Positions 50,699 through 60,243 are shown, counted from the stretch's first letter. The stretch is 64,000 nt of DNA from Vibrio splendidus (GCF_024347615.1 NZ_AP025508.1:2666001-2730000); one strand, 5' to 3'. Notes: generated by a model from the letters alone, not told the origin. Numbers and translations: made by a program.

Positions 50699-51657
50699 GT
50701 CTCCCAGTCAGAAAAACAAGCACGCTGACGATCTTTCGCAAATGGTTGCAAAATTGGTGCTTCTTGCTTACAACGGTCCATTACTCGATGACAACGATCT
50801 TGGTAAGGACAACCTGTTGGCAGGCGAAGTAAGTTAGGTGGGTTACCTGGAATCGTCGGCAGAATTTCACCTTCGGTATCCAAACGAGGAATTGCTTTAA
50901 GCAGACCTTCCGCATAAGGGTGGCTAGGCTCGTAAAAGATTTCATCTACTGTGCCGTATTCCATGGTACGGCCAGCGTACATCACTAGTACTTTGTCACA
51001 AGAACCGGCAACTACACCCAAATCATGGGTGATCATGATGATTGCTGTATTGAACTCATCTTTAAGCTCGTTCAGCAATTCCATAATTTGCGCTTGAATG
51101 GTTACATCCAACGCCGTTGTTGGTTCATCAGCAATCAGTAGTTTTGGACGACATAGCAAAGCCATTGCAATCATCACACGTTGACGCATACCGCCAGAAA
51201 ATTCGTGTGGATACATGGTAATACGTTTACGTGCCTCAGGGATTTTCACCGCTTCCAGCATGCGTACTGATTCTTCGAACGCTTCCGCTTTGCCCATGCC
51301 TTTATGCAGCATAAGAACTTCCATCAACTGATCACATACTTTCATGTAAGGATTCAGTGACGTCATTGGATCTTGGAAGATCATCGCGATCTGTTCAGCG
51401 CGAACTTTGTTCAGTGCTTTCTCAGGTAGATTGAGAATCTCATTACCTTCAAACTTTGCACTGCCTGAGATGATGCCGTTCTTAGCCAGCAGTCCCATCA
51501 GTGCAAATACCGTTTGAGATTTACCCGAACCCGACTCACCAACAATACCCAGCGTTTCGCCTTGATTGAGTGAGAAGTTCAGGTCGTTTACTGCGGTTAC
51601 GATACCATCTTGCGTGGTAAATTCGACGCGCAGATCTTTGACATCTAATAAGCTCAT
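50686..51657 (-). CDS. oppD: Oligopeptide ABC transporter ATPase OppD
   Basis: The partner ATPase of OppF. The 323-residue protein has GESGSGKSQ (about 40), HEFSGGMRQRVMIAMALL (about 154), LLIADEPTTALD (about 175), and the C-terminal oligo_HPY part with CPYQDRCHRVMDRC (about 285). It is 43 bases after oppC and overlaps oppF. Confidence 0.95.
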   Translation of the reverse strand: MSLLDVKDLRVEFTTQDGIVTAVNDLNFSLNQGETLGIVGESGSGKSQTVFALMGLLAKNGIISGSAKFEGNEILNLPEKALNKVRAEQIAMIFQDPMTSLNPYMKVCDQLMEVLMLHKGMGKAEAFEESVRMLEAVKIPEARKRITMYPHEFSGGMRQRVMIAMALLCRPKLLIADEPTTALDVTIQAQIMELLNELKDEFNTAIIMITHDLGVVAGSCDKVLVMYAGRTMEYGTVDEIFYEPSHPYAEGLLKAIPRLDTEGEILPTIPGNPPNLLRLPTGCPYQDRCHRVMDRCKQEAPILQPFAKDRQRACFSDWETWTK

Positions 51658-51699
51658 TATTGCTTCCTTAATCTTTTATAGCTTTTAATTGCTATTTCT

Positions 51700-52608
51700 T
51701 TATCTGTCTTTTGGATCAAGCGCGTCGCGCAGACCATCACCTACGTAGTTAAAGCAGAACAGCGTAACTACCATGAATGCCGCTGGGAATGCCAGTTGCC
51801 AAATAGCAACTTCCATTGTTTGCGAGCCTTCTTGTAACAGCGCGCCCCAACTTGTCATAGGCTCTTGAACACCAAGACCAAGGAAAGATAAGAATGATTC
51901 AGTAAGGATCATGCTTGGAATAAGTAGCGTTGAGTAAACCGCAACAATACCCAATACGTTCGGTACGATATGACGTGTAATGATTTTCCATTTACTGACA
52001 CCACATACGTGAGCAGCCTCAATGAACTCTTTACTACGTAAACTCAATGTTTGGCCACGTACAATACGCGCCATATCGAGCCAAGCAATCGCACCGATAG
52101 CAACGAAGATAAGTACGATATTACGACCAAAGAATGTCACCAGTACGATAACTAGGAACATGAATGGCACTGCGTATAGGATCTCTAGGATACGCATCAT
52201 CACTCGGTCAGTGCGACCGCCAATGAAGCCTGAAGCCGCACCGTAAAGCGTACCTATCAGTACCGCTACGAATGCGCCCATCACACCAACCATAAGAGAA
52301 ATACGGCCACCAATCATCGTACGAACGTATAGGTCACGGCCTAAACTGTCGGTACCAAACCAGTGATCAGCATTTGGGCCTACGTGCATTGCGTACCAGT
52401 CAGTATCATCGTAAGCATGCTGTGCCAACATAGGTAAGAAGATTACCGATAGCACCATAACAATTAGAATGAACAGACTGATCATTGCGGCTTTGTTGCG
52501 CATAAAACGAATACGCGCATCCTGCCACAAGCTACGACCTTCAATTTCCAAACTCTCAGAGAATTTTTCGATCGCTTCTAAGTTTTCTTTTTTCTTCAAC
52601 ATAACCAT
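51700..52608 (-). CDS. oppC: Oligopeptide ABC transporter permease OppC
   Basis: The second membrane permease of the Opp importer. The 302-residue protein has a long N-terminal cytoplasmic segment, a first helix at about 38-58, and the BPD_transp_1 domain with the EAA loop EAAHVCGVSKWKIITRHIVPN (about 198; the last part is the coupling loop). An in-frame ATG at 52602 has better spacing to GGGA and may be the true start. Confidence 0.93.
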   Translation of the reverse strand: MVMLKKKENLEAIEKFSESLEIEGRSLWQDARIRFMRNKAAMISLFILIVMVLSVIFLPMLAQHAYDDTDWYAMHVGPNADHWFGTDSLGRDLYVRTMIGGRISLMVGVMGAFVAVLIGTLYGAASGFIGGRTDRVMMRILEILYAVPFMFLVIVLVTFFGRNIVLIFVAIGAIAWLDMARIVRGQTLSLRSKEFIEAAHVCGVSKWKIITRHIVPNVLGIVAVYSTLLIPSMILTESFLSFLGLGVQEPMTSWGALLQEGSQTMEVAIWQLAFPAAFMVVTLFCFNYVGDGLRDALDPKDR

Positions 52609-52617
52609 GCGTCCCTG

Positions 52618-53538
52618 CTAGTAGCGAATTTTCGGGTCAATAAGCGCTAGTAAAATATCAACGATTGCGTTGAACAAGATGAATAGGAAACCAATCAAAA
52701 TGGTTACACCCATTACTAACGAATAATCACGGTTAAACGCGGCATTAACAAACAGCTTACCAATACCCGGTAGGCCGAAGATGGTTTCAACAACAACTGA
52801 ACCTGTAATGATACCTACAAACGCAGGCCCCATGTATGAAACAACAGGTAGCATTGCTGGCTTAAGTGCATGTTTAAGAACGATATAACGGTAACTTAGA
52901 CCTTTAGCTCGAGCTGTACGGATAAAGTTACTGTTTAGGGTTTCAATCATGCTACCGCGAGTGATACGAGCAAAGGTTGCTACGTATAACAGAGACATCG
53001 CGATAACGGGTAGGACGATGTACATGTACGTACCACCGTGCCAACCACCTGCTGGAAATATATGCCAGTGTAGAGAGAATAGGTAGATAAGCGCTGGAGC
53101 CAACACGAAGGATGGCATCACCACCCCGAGCATGGCGGTCGACATTATGGTGTAGTCGATCCAGGTGTTGTGCTTCAAGGCGGCAATGGTTCCGACCGTT
53201 ACCCCCATCAATAATGTGAAGATAAAGGCAACAAAACCTACCTTCGCAGATACAGGAAGCGCAACAGCAATCAGCTCATTTACTGTGTAATCTTGGTATT
53301 TAAAAGATGGACCAAAGTCACCCTGAAGGATGTTGGTCAAGTACGTGGTGTACTGTTCAAATACAGGTTTATCTAAGCCGTATTTAGCTTCGATGTTAGC
53401 CATAACTTCTGGCGGTAATGGACGTTCGCTTGAAAACGGGTTACCCGGTGCGAAACGCATGAGAAAGAAAGATATAGTGATCAACACCAACATGGTTGGA
53501 ATCGCTTCAAATATCCTTTTCATAATGAATTTAAGCAT
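52618..53538 (-). CDS. oppB: Oligopeptide ABC transporter permease OppB
   Basis: The first membrane permease of the Opp importer. The 306-residue protein begins MLKFIMKRIFEAIPTMLVLI and has six helices. The EAA loop is TARAKGLSYRYIVLKHALKP (about 204). It starts with GAGTGAG a few bases upstream, and the sequence directly upstream of that is complementary to the oppF 3' UTR. It follows oppA by 116 bases. Confidence 0.95.
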   Translation of the reverse strand: MLKFIMKRIFEAIPTMLVLITISFFLMRFAPGNPFSSERPLPPEVMANIEAKYGLDKPVFEQYTTYLTNILQGDFGPSFKYQDYTVNELIAVALPVSAKVGFVAFIFTLLMGVTVGTIAALKHNTWIDYTIMSTAMLGVVMPSFVLAPALIYLFSLHWHIFPAGGWHGGTYMYIVLPVIAMSLLYVATFARITRGSMIETLNSNFIRTARAKGLSYRYIVLKHALKPAMLPVVSYMGPAFVGIITGSVVVETIFGLPGIGKLFVNAAFNRDYSLVMGVTILIGFLFILFNAIVDILLALIDPKIRY

Positions 53539-53549
53539 AAACTCACTCT

Positions 53550-53563
53550 TTCAGTCTGTGACA
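53550..53563 (-). promoter_or_regulatory. Probable OppZ pairing site in the oppB leader
   Basis: On the mRNA this reads TGTCACAGACTGAA and ends a few bases before the oppB ribosome-binding site. It pairs with 13 of 14 bases of the oppF 3' UTR (49673-49686); one more G-U pair is possible at the far end. Pairing would cover or crowd the ribosome entry site. Confidence 0.7.
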
Positions 53564-53654
53564 ATTAAAATTAGAAAGACGCTACATGCGCGCCCTGCGC
53601 ATGTAGTATCTGTATCGTTATAGTTATATTAACTTTTTAGAATCTAAGCTCTTA

Positions 53655-55286
53655 TTATTGAGCTTTGATGTATAAGTCTTTCGAGAAGATCTTATCTTCC
53701 GCGTTGTTAGTAGGGAAGCCACCAACGTGCGGATTTAGTAGACGTGATTTCACGTATTGGTAGATAGGTGCGATAGGCATGTCTTTAGACATTAACGCCT
53801 CAGCTTCTAGGTAAAGTGCTTCACGCTCTTCTGCTGATGTAGAGTTAAGTGCTTTATCAATGATTTGGTCGTACTCAGCACTATCGTAGTGAACACCACC
53901 GGTAGTGTTGTTACTCTTCATTAGCGTTAGGAATGACGACGCTTCGTTGTAGTCACCACACCAACCAGCACGTGCTACTTCGAAATCACCTGAATCTTTA
54001 GAAGATAGGTAAGTTTTCCACTCTTGGTTTTCAAGCGTTACTTTAAGGCCTAGAGTTTTCTTCCACATAGAACCTAGCGCTACAGCAATCTTCTTATGGT
54101 TTTCAGACGTGTTGTAAAGTAGGTTGAAGTTAAGTGGATTGTCTTTACCGTAACCCGCTTCTTCAAGAAGACGAGCAGCTTCTTCATTACGTTCTTTTTG
54201 AGACATCTTGCCGTAAGCAGGAAGTTCAGGGTTAAAGCCAGCAGTGATTTCAGGTGTTAGGAAGTAAGCTGGTTTTTGACCTTGTGCTAGGATTGCGTCA
54301 CTTACGATATTACGGTCAATTGCGTAAGAGATAGCCTTACGTACACGAACATCATCAAATGGTGCTTTCTTAGTGTTAAAGATGTAGTAGTAAGTACATA
54401 GGTTACCCGCTACAGATACATCTTCCGCGTGTTCTTTCTTAAGACGTTTGAAATGCTCTACTGGAAGTTCGTTTGTGAAGTCGATTTCACCAGATAGGAA
54501 ACGGTTCATTTCCGCTACTTGGTTTTCGATTGGTAGGAACGTTACTTTGTTTAGAACAGTCTTATCATTGTTCCAGTATTGGTCGTTACGCTTAAGTACT
54601 AGGCGTTCGTTAACAACCCATTTATCAACAGCAAATGCACCATTACCAACAAAGTGATCTGGCTTAGTCCATTGGTCACCGTACTTTTCAACAGTTGCTT
54701 TATGTACAGGCTTAACTGTTGTGTGGCCCATCATCATTACGAAGTATGGAACCGCTGTTTCTAATTCAATAACAAGTGTGTTCGCATCTACAGCTTTAAC
54801 GCCTAGCTCACTCTTGTCTTTCTTACCCGCTACGATGTCTTTCGCATTCACCATCTTGGTATATTCCATGTACCAAGCATATGGAGAAGCAGTGGCAGGA
54901 TCGACTGCACGTTGCCAGCTGTAAACGAAATCTTCAGCTGTTACAGGATCGCCGTTAGACCATTTTGCATCTTTACGTAGGTGGAAAGTGAATGTTTTGT
55001 TGTCCGTCGTTTCCCAGCTTTCGGCTACACCTGGGATTGTATTACCTTCGCCATCTTGGTTCACTAGACCTTCTAGAAGATCACGAATTACGTGAGATTC
55101 TGGTACACCTTGAGATTTGTGTGGGTCGATAGTCGCAACTTCAGTACCGTTACCGCGAACAAGTTCCTGAACTTTTGCTAGTTCTGTGCCTGCTGGAACT
55201 TCAGCAGCGATAGAAAGAGTAGAAGTGGCAGCCACTGCCAAACCAGCACCTAGAAGAAGGGCCTGAGTGATTTTATTCTTGTACAT
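53655..55286 (-). CDS. oppA: Periplasmic oligopeptide-binding protein OppA
   Basis: Captures peptides in the periplasm and hands them to OppBC. The 543-residue protein has a signal peptide (about 1-27, cleavage after SIAA) and the SBP_bac_5 fold. Landmarks are ATIDPHKSQGVPESHV (about 51), FHLRKDAKWSNGDPVTAEDF (about 102), RVRKAISYAIDRN (about 317) and YQYVKSRL near the end. It heads the operon with its own long leader. Confidence 0.95.
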   Translation of the reverse strand: MYKNKITQALLLGAGLAVAATSTLSIAAEVPAGTELAKVQELVRGNGTEVATIDPHKSQGVPESHVIRDLLEGLVNQDGEGNTIPGVAESWETTDNKTFTFHLRKDAKWSNGDPVTAEDFVYSWQRAVDPATASPYAWYMEYTKMVNAKDIVAGKKDKSELGVKAVDANTLVIELETAVPYFVMMMGHTTVKPVHKATVEKYGDQWTKPDHFVGNGAFAVDKWVVNERLVLKRNDQYWNNDKTVLNKVTFLPIENQVAEMNRFLSGEIDFTNELPVEHFKRLKKEHAEDVSVAGNLCTYYYIFNTKKAPFDDVRVRKAISYAIDRNIVSDAILAQGQKPAYFLTPEITAGFNPELPAYGKMSQKERNEEAARLLEEAGYGKDNPLNFNLLYNTSENHKKIAVALGSMWKKTLGLKVTLENQEWKTYLSSKDSGDFEVARAGWCGDYNEASSFLTLMKSNNTTGGVHYDSAEYDQIIDKALNSTSAEEREALYLEAEALMSKDMPIAPIYQYVKSRLLNPHVGGFPTNNAEDKIFSKDLYIKAQ

Positions 55287-55949
55287 TTAATAAACTCCAA
55301 GTTTTACGTATTGCATCCATGACTTCTTTGCTAAGTTCACTGAACGGCAGTGATTTAGATTTATTTAGCTCAAAATTTAAGCATAAAAATCTAAAACCTT
55401 ACAAAGATTGAGGCACACACTATCAACCATTGAAGTAATTTGCCATAAACAAGTCGCAAAAAATCGGATAATTCTCCGAATTACTCAAGGTCATAGTGTA
55501 AATCTCTAATAAAAACCTAATGGATAGTGAATTACACATAGGGATTTATTAAAAAACAGCCTTTAGTGTTGATGTATCTGAATTGATACTTTTATTTAGC
55601 ATCTTATGCTAGAACACTGTCGGCAAATTAACATTAATGCCACATGAAATCTAATTGCACATCACATATCCCCTAAATAGACTCCACTATTTGTGAGGAT
55701 TATCACTTTATACAAAACAGCATAAAGCACTGCACCAAAACAGATTTGGAAATGCACCAAGACAGACAAAATCACGCATCGAATTTATATGCAACCTGAG
55801 TGACTAACCATTTATTAATACAGCGCTTATTTATAAATAACTTTGTTGCACGCACAAAAAAGCCGACCTCAATAGTCGGCTTTCTTACTATCTACGTCCC
55901 AACCTGAAATACACTTTCACGTTAAGAGCGAAGCACGCTAGGGAGTGGA
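55287..55949. other. oppA upstream region and moaE downstream region
   Basis: A 663-base AT-rich spacer without a gene. On the minus strand it holds the oppA promoter and leader nearer 55300 and the moaE terminator at about 55856-55884. I cannot point to a single promoter with confidence. Confidence 0.5.
55856..55884 (-). terminator. Terminator of the moa operon
   Basis: On the minus strand AAAGCCGAC pairs with GTCGGCTTT around a 7-base loop, followed by T-run, about 65 bases past the moaE stop. Confidence 0.85.
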
Positions 55950-56423
55950 TTACTTCTTCCAACGCTCCGCTGCTTTCGCGTCGGAGTCTCGAGAGTCAAC
56001 CCAACGAGTCGCCTCAGTAGTACGTTCTTTTTTCCAAAACGGCGCTTTGGTTTTCAGAAAATCCATAACAAACTCACACGCTTCGAAGGCAGCGCCACGA
56101 TGTGCACTGGATACACCAACGTAAACAATCTGGTCACCGATATCTAGGTCACCAACGCGGTGAATCACTCGCATCTTTTGGATAGGCCAGCGGGCTTCAG
56201 CTTGATCACAGATCTCACTCAGCGACTTCTCTGTCATACCCGGATAATGCTCTAGAGACAAACCAATCACGTTGTCGCCAAGGTTCATGTCGCGAACTTT
56301 ACCAACAAACGTCACAACCGCTCCCGCAGCCGTACCTTGAGCTAGATAATCGTATTCGCCACCCACAGAAAAGTCTTCAGCAGTAACCAATACTCTTGGA
56401 TCAATAACTCGAGAGTCATTCAT
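55950..56423 (-). CDS. moaE: Molybdopterin synthase catalytic subunit
   Basis: The large subunit of molybdopterin synthase; it puts the dithiolene sulfurs into the cofactor using sulfur carried by MoaD. The 157-residue protein has FVGKVRD (about 41), LEHYPGMTEK (about 57), HRVGDLDIGDQIVYVGVSSAHR (about 92, shown as the family block) and the catalytic Lys in FWKKE (about 130). It begins 2 bases after moaD, in an operon with moaA, B, C. Confidence 0.95.
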   Translation of the reverse strand: MNDSRVIDPRVLVTAEDFSVGGEYDYLAQGTAAGAVVTFVGKVRDMNLGDNVIGLSLEHYPGMTEKSLSEICDQAEARWPIQKMRVIHRVGDLDIGDQIVYVGVSSAHRGAAFEACEFVMDFLKTKAPFWKKERTTEATRWVDSRDSDAKAAERWKK

Positions 56424-56425
56424 GG

Positions 56426-56671
56426 TTAACCTCCAGTAACTGGTGGGAAGAAAGCCACTTCGTCGCCGTCTTTCACTTCAGTCGTCAAAGGTACAATTGA
56501 TTGGTTGAGTGCTGCCAGCAGCTTGCCCTCTTCCAATGCGATATCCCATTTGCCTTCATTTGTTACAAGGTGGCTGCGAATCGCTTCAATAGTATTGTAT
56601 TGCGCATCGATCTCTAGGCTATCAACACCAACAAGTTCACGAGTTTGTGCAAAGAAAAGTACCGTAATCAT
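56426..56671 (-). CDS. moaD: Molybdopterin synthase sulfur-carrier subunit
   Basis: A ubiquitin-like sulfur carrier of 81 residues ending PVTGG, whose terminal Gly-Gly is thiocarboxylated by the MoeB/IscS route. The start overlaps the moaC stop as ATGA, so translation is coupled. Confidence 0.95.
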   Translation of the reverse strand: MITVLFFAQTRELVGVDSLEIDAQYNTIEAIRSHLVTNEGKWDIALEEGKLLAALNQSIVPLTTEVKDGDEVAFFPPVTGG

Positions 56672-57153
56672 GATTCCACCTTAAAGTGACCTGACTTACC
56701 ACCCGTCTTCTCTAACAGGCGTACGTTCTCGATAACAATGTCTTTCTGAACAGCTTTACACATATCGTAAATCGTCAGTGCAGCAACAGAAGCAGCCGTT
56801 AGCGCTTCCATTTCTACGCCTGTCTTACCTGCAAGCTTACATACCGATTCGATACGAACCTTGTTTTCAGACTCAATGGCTTCAAGTTGTACTTCTACTT
56901 TAGTCAGTAGCAAAGGGTGACACAGTGGAATCAAGTCCCACGTCTTCTTCGCTGCTTGGATACCAGCAATACGTGCCGTTGCGAAAACATCACCTTTATG
57001 GTGGCTGCCAGAAACAATCAGCTCTAGCGTTTCTGCTGACATTTGAACGAAAGCTTCTGCTCTCGCCTCACGAACTGTCTCTGCTTTTGCCGATACATCG
57101 ACCATGTTCGCTTCGCCAGACGCGTTAATGTGTGTAAATTGGCTCATGCTCAA
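56668..57153 (-). CDS. moaC: Cyclic pyranopterin monophosphate synthase
   Basis: Turns the MoaA product into cyclic pyranopterin monophosphate. The 161-residue protein has the N-terminal [16 protein letters not shown], the [13 protein letters not shown] stretch (about 75), [14 protein letters not shown] (about 106) and MCKAVQKDI (about 131). It overlaps moaD and starts 6 bases after moaB. Confidence 0.95.
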   Translation of the reverse strand: MSMSQFTHINASGEANMVDVSAKAETVREARAEAFVQMSAETLELIVSGSHHKGDVFATARIAGIQAAKKTWDLIPLCHPLLLTKVEVQLEAIESENKVRIESVCKLAGKTGVEMEALTAASVAALTIYDMCKAVQKDIVIENVRLLEKTGGKSGHFKVES

Positions 57154-57159
57154 TCCACC

Positions 57160-57672
57160 TTATACAGAAAGATGTGGCATGAAATTACAAGGACGGTGAC
57201 TCGCATCCATCTGTTGCTTGATGATCTTAGTCCAACCTGTGCGGCATGCACCTGTAGAACCAGGCATCGCAAAGATAACCGTGTGGTTAGCAAAACCCGC
57301 AATCGCACGAGATTGAATCGTCGATGTACCAATCTCTTCGTAAGACACTTGACGGAATAGCTCACCAAAGCCTTCTACTTCTTTGTCGAATAGTGGCTTA
57401 AGTGCTTCAGGCGTGCTGTCACGAGATGTGAAGCCCGTACCGCCAGTGATCATAATCGCTTGAACGCTTTCGTCAGCAATCCACTGAGATACGATCGCAC
57501 GGATCTTGTACATGTCATCGATAACGATTTGCTTATCAACCACGTTGTGGCCTGCTTCTTTAGCATGCTCAGCTAGGTAACCACCTGACGTGTCATTTTC
57601 TTCTGTACGAGTATCTGAAACGGTTAGTACTGCGATGTTTGCTGCTTGAAATTTGCTTTCTGCGTGACCCAT
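57160..57672 (-). CDS. moaB: Molybdopterin adenylyltransferase-like MoaB
   Basis: A MogA-fold protein of 170 residues. Landmarks are VLTVSDTRTEENDTSGG (about 15), ITGGTGFTSRDSTPEA (about 75) and AMPGSTGACRTGW (about 132). In E. coli MoaB adenylylation activity is doubtful and MogA does the step, so the role here may be auxiliary. The upstream spacer to moaA holds a 266-bp repeat element. Confidence 0.92.
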   Translation of the reverse strand: MGHAESKFQAANIAVLTVSDTRTEENDTSGGYLAEHAKEAGHNVVDKQIVIDDMYKIRAIVSQWIADESVQAIMITGGTGFTSRDSTPEALKPLFDKEVEGFGELFRQVSYEEIGTSTIQSRAIAGFANHTVIFAMPGSTGACRTGWTKIIKQQMDASHRPCNFMPHLSV

Positions 57673-57702
57673 TTGTTCACCTATATAAATTTTTCAATTA
57701 TG

Positions 57703-57968
57703 AGGGCGTGTTGACCTTTCGTGATTAAATTTTGTTCGAGATAAAAGCGTTTTAATCGCGGCGAGGGGGAAGTAGCCTAGTCATTCTAAGCAAATCTCCC
57801 TCAACAAAGAGTAAAACGCTTTTAGCCGAACCCTTCGGGCAGCGTTTGCTGGTCATTTCTACTACGTTATCGGCTTCTCATGTAGGCTAGCTACACATCA
57901 AAGCCTCTGCCTTGTATAAATACCCAGCAACTCGCTGCAAAAATCAGCTCGAAAGAGCAACACGCCCT
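57703..57968. mobile_element. MITE-like repeat, family B (266 bp), inside the moa operon
   Basis: A non-coding element with terminal inverted repeats: GGGCGTGTTGACCTTTCG at the left against GGGCGTGTTGCTCTTTCG (complement of the right end), 16 of 18 matching. The interior has GC-rich segments such as CGGCGAGGGGGAAGT and no useful reading frame. It sits in the 358-base gap between moaA and moaB. I recall similar sequences in other Vibrio intergenic regions. It could add an internal promoter, a terminator or an RNA-processing site to the operon. Confidence 0.75.
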
Positions 57969-58030
57969 AGACTGATTCGCCCAACTTAAAGAAGCTGAGC
58001 GATAAAATGCTTTAGAGTATGTATAGCGGG

Positions 58031-59020
58031 TTAACCGCCGATTGACGCCAAGTTTGGAGTCATGCCGCTGTTGCCATCATGCAAGAAGTGGCTAACGGAC
58101 TTGGTTTGAAGCTGAGCCTGAATTCGATCAATAAGCTCTTGCTCTTGCTGATCTTCTTGAATCAGATCTCTCAGTTCAACACCGTGGTCGCCAAACAGAC
58201 ATAGGTGAAGTTTACCGGTCGCAGAAACACGCAGTCGGTTACAACTCTCACAGAAGTCTTTCTCGTAAGGCATGATCAAACCAATTTCACCCTTGTAATC
58301 TGGGTGGACAAACACTTGTGCTGGGCCATCGTTAACAGCTTTGACTTTTAACAGCCAACCGTTAGCAATAAGCTGATTGCGAATCGCAACGCCAGAAACA
58401 TGATGTTTATCGAACAACTCGTCCATCTCGCCGGTTTTCATCAGCTCGATAAAACGTAATTGAATAGGTTTGTCTTTGATCCAATTAAGGAAGGCTGGTA
58501 ATTCCTGACTGTTGAGGTCTTTCATCAATACAACGTTGACTTTGACTTGTTCATAGCCAACCTCAAACGCTTTATCAATGCCTCGCATAACCTCAGTAAA
58601 CTTATTCTCACCAGTGATCTGATGGAACATGCGTGAATCTAAGCTATCCACGCTCACGTTTATATGGGTTAAACCAGCATCACGCCATTGCCCTACTTGT
58701 TTCTCCATGCGGTAGCCATTCGTCGTGGTGGCTACTTTTTCGATGCCTGGAGTAGAAGCAACAGTATGTATGATTTCAGGAAAGTCTTTACGCAGGCTCG
58801 GCTCTCCGCCAGTAATGCGGATCTTAGAGGTGCCACAATCTGCAAACGCTTTAACAATACGTTTGATCTCGGGAACACTTAAAAAAGACGAGTTTTTTTG
58901 CCCTGACGGTTTATAACCATCTGGCAAGCAGTAAGTACATTTAAAGTTACAGACGTCTGTAACCGACAAGCGCAAGTAATAAAACTTGCGATGGAATCTA
59001 TCTTCGAATTGTTGCGCCAC
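58031..59020 (-). CDS. moaA: GTP 3',8-cyclase MoaA
   Basis: A radical SAM enzyme that starts molybdenum cofactor synthesis from GTP. The 329-residue protein (same length as E. coli MoaA) has the CNFKCTYC cluster (about 24-31), a second cluster in CESCNRLRV...C (about 257-275) and C-terminal GG. The start GTG 59020 gives [15 protein letters not shown]. It has AAAGGTG just upstream, whereas an in-frame TTG at 59035 would add five residues. Confidence 0.94.
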   Translation of the reverse strand: MAQQFEDRFHRKFYYLRLSVTDVCNFKCTYCLPDGYKPSGQKNSSFLSVPEIKRIVKAFADCGTSKIRITGGEPSLRKDFPEIIHTVASTPGIEKVATTTNGYRMEKQVGQWRDAGLTHINVSVDSLDSRMFHQITGENKFTEVMRGIDKAFEVGYEQVKVNVVLMKDLNSQELPAFLNWIKDKPIQLRFIELMKTGEMDELFDKHHVSGVAIRNQLIANGWLLKVKAVNDGPAQVFVHPDYKGEIGLIMPYEKDFCESCNRLRVSATGKLHLCLFGDHGVELRDLIQEDQQEQELIDRIQAQLQTKSVSHFLHDGNSGMTPNLASIGG

Positions 59021-59023
59021 GGA

Positions 59024-59183
59024 ACACCTTTCCAAACACGGGAGGCATAATCATTTCCAATTAAGCCCTTGTGACAACATGTCACTGGCTCTTGATGCGT
59101 ATCGGTACAGCAAATACCACTGTGCGACTTAGCATGCGAGAGCTCGGAGTTATGGCAACTGCACGTTATATTCACACGTGCAG
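59024..59183 (-). promoter_or_regulatory. Probable Moco RNA motif (riboswitch) upstream of moaA
   Basis: A structured leader directly before moaA. It contains nested pairing: GTGAC (complement of 59081-59085) with GTCAC (59071-59075) inside AAGAGCC/GGGCTT, plus GGTA/TACC (59115-59118 with 59104-59107). The end CCTCCCGTGTTTGGAAAGGTG places the ribosome-binding site in the element. A hairpin CTGCACGT/ACGTGCAG (59159-59183) leads it. Location and layout fit the Moco motif that represses moaA when cofactor is plentiful. The exact match to the family is from memory. Confidence 0.55.
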
Positions 59184-59355
59184 TAGCTGAGTAATAAAAT
59201 ACTTAATATTTGTACGTGAATCTAGCTCTGATGACAAAAAACGGGTCACATCGGCAAAAAAAACGTATCAAACCCTCAAAATAACTCTTGTTGAGTATCT
59301 GACGAGAAGCATTTAACCTAAATTATAGTTGGTAATAATCTAACAAGAACAAAAA

Positions 59356-60243
59356 ATGAATATTTACTCTTCAAAGAAAGTCGTAGCAATCGGTGGGGGC
59401 CATGGCTTAGGTCGTATGCTAGCTGCATTAAAAGACTTTGGTAGCAATGCGACTGGCATTGTTGCAACAACAGATAATGGTGGTTCCACCGGGAGAATTC
59501 GAGACTGCCAAGGTGGTATTGCTTGGGGAGATACTCGTAACTGTATCAACCAATTAATCACAGAACCTTCGATCAGTTCGATGATGTTTGAATATCGCTT
59601 TCGCGGTCAGGGTGAACTCGATGGTCACAACTTAGGTAACCTAATGCTAACGGCGCTAGACAACCTTTCCGTTCGCCCATTGGAAGCAATTAACCTAATT
59701 CGAAATATGCTCAAGGTCGATGTCAATATCGTCCCGATGACCGAGCACCCTTCTGATCTCACGGCGCTATCAATGGACGGTCGTTGGGTAACTGGCGAAA
59801 CTAACGTTGATGACATGACAGAAAAGCTGCGAATGATGGACTTATCTCCAGAAGTACCGGCAACCAAAGAAGCTGTTGCTGCAGTTGAGCAAGCAGACTG
59901 CATTGTCCTTGGACCAGGAAGCTTTTTAACCAGTGTGATGCCCCCTCTTCTCCTTCCTGAGATTGGGAAAGCCATCGCAGAGAACACCAAGGCTAAGGTT
60001 ATCTTCATTGAAAACCTTTCGCCAGAGCATGGCCCTGCAGGAAAAATGACGCTTCAAGAACAGTTGGAATGGTGCGAACGTACCTGCAAAGCGAGAAAAA
60101 TTGATGTTGTGCTGGGTAATGCGCCGCACCCTGAACTTGAAGGGCTTTGGAACTGCGTGACCACCGAACTTGCCTCTCCTAATCGAGATTGGCGACACGA
60201 CCGTTTAAAGCTTCAACAAGCGATTCGAGCTCAACTGGCTTAG
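59356..60243 (+). CDS. YvcK/YbhK-type gluconeogenesis factor
   Basis: A 295-residue UPF0052/CofD-like protein. The N-terminal VAIGGGHGLGRMLAAL (about 10) and TTDNGGSTGR (about 39) form the nucleotide pocket. DTRNCINQL (about 58) and GHNLGNLMLTAL (about 89) follow, then VLGPGSFLTSVMPPLL (about 183). Bacillus YvcK binds UDP-sugars and matters for growth on gluconeogenic carbon. Lies upstream of luxU on the opposite strand; the stop codon sits in an 8-bp tandem repeat. Confidence 0.85.
   Translation: MNIYSSKKVVAIGGGHGLGRMLAALKDFGSNATGIVATTDNGGSTGRIRDCQGGIAWGDTRNCINQLITEPSISSMMFEYRFRGQGELDGHNLGNLMLTALDNLSVRPLEAINLIRNMLKVDVNIVPMTEHPSDLTALSMDGRWVTGETNVDDMTEKLRMMDLSPEVPATKEAVAAVEQADCIVLGPGSFLTSVMPPLLLPEIGKAIAENTKAKVIFIENLSPEHGPAGKMTLQEQLEWCERTCKARKIDVVLGNAPHPELEGLWNCVTTELASPNRDWRHDRLKLQQAIRAQLA

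Noticed and set aside
55287..55949. Possible GcvB-type control of oppA from its long leader
   Set aside because: GcvB control of oppA is known in enterobacteria, but I cannot show a pairing site here without the sRNA sequence of this organism.
58879..59175. A 98-codon frame over the moaA leader
   Set aside because: It overlaps the moaA start in another frame and falls in the structured leader; better explained as a riboswitch.
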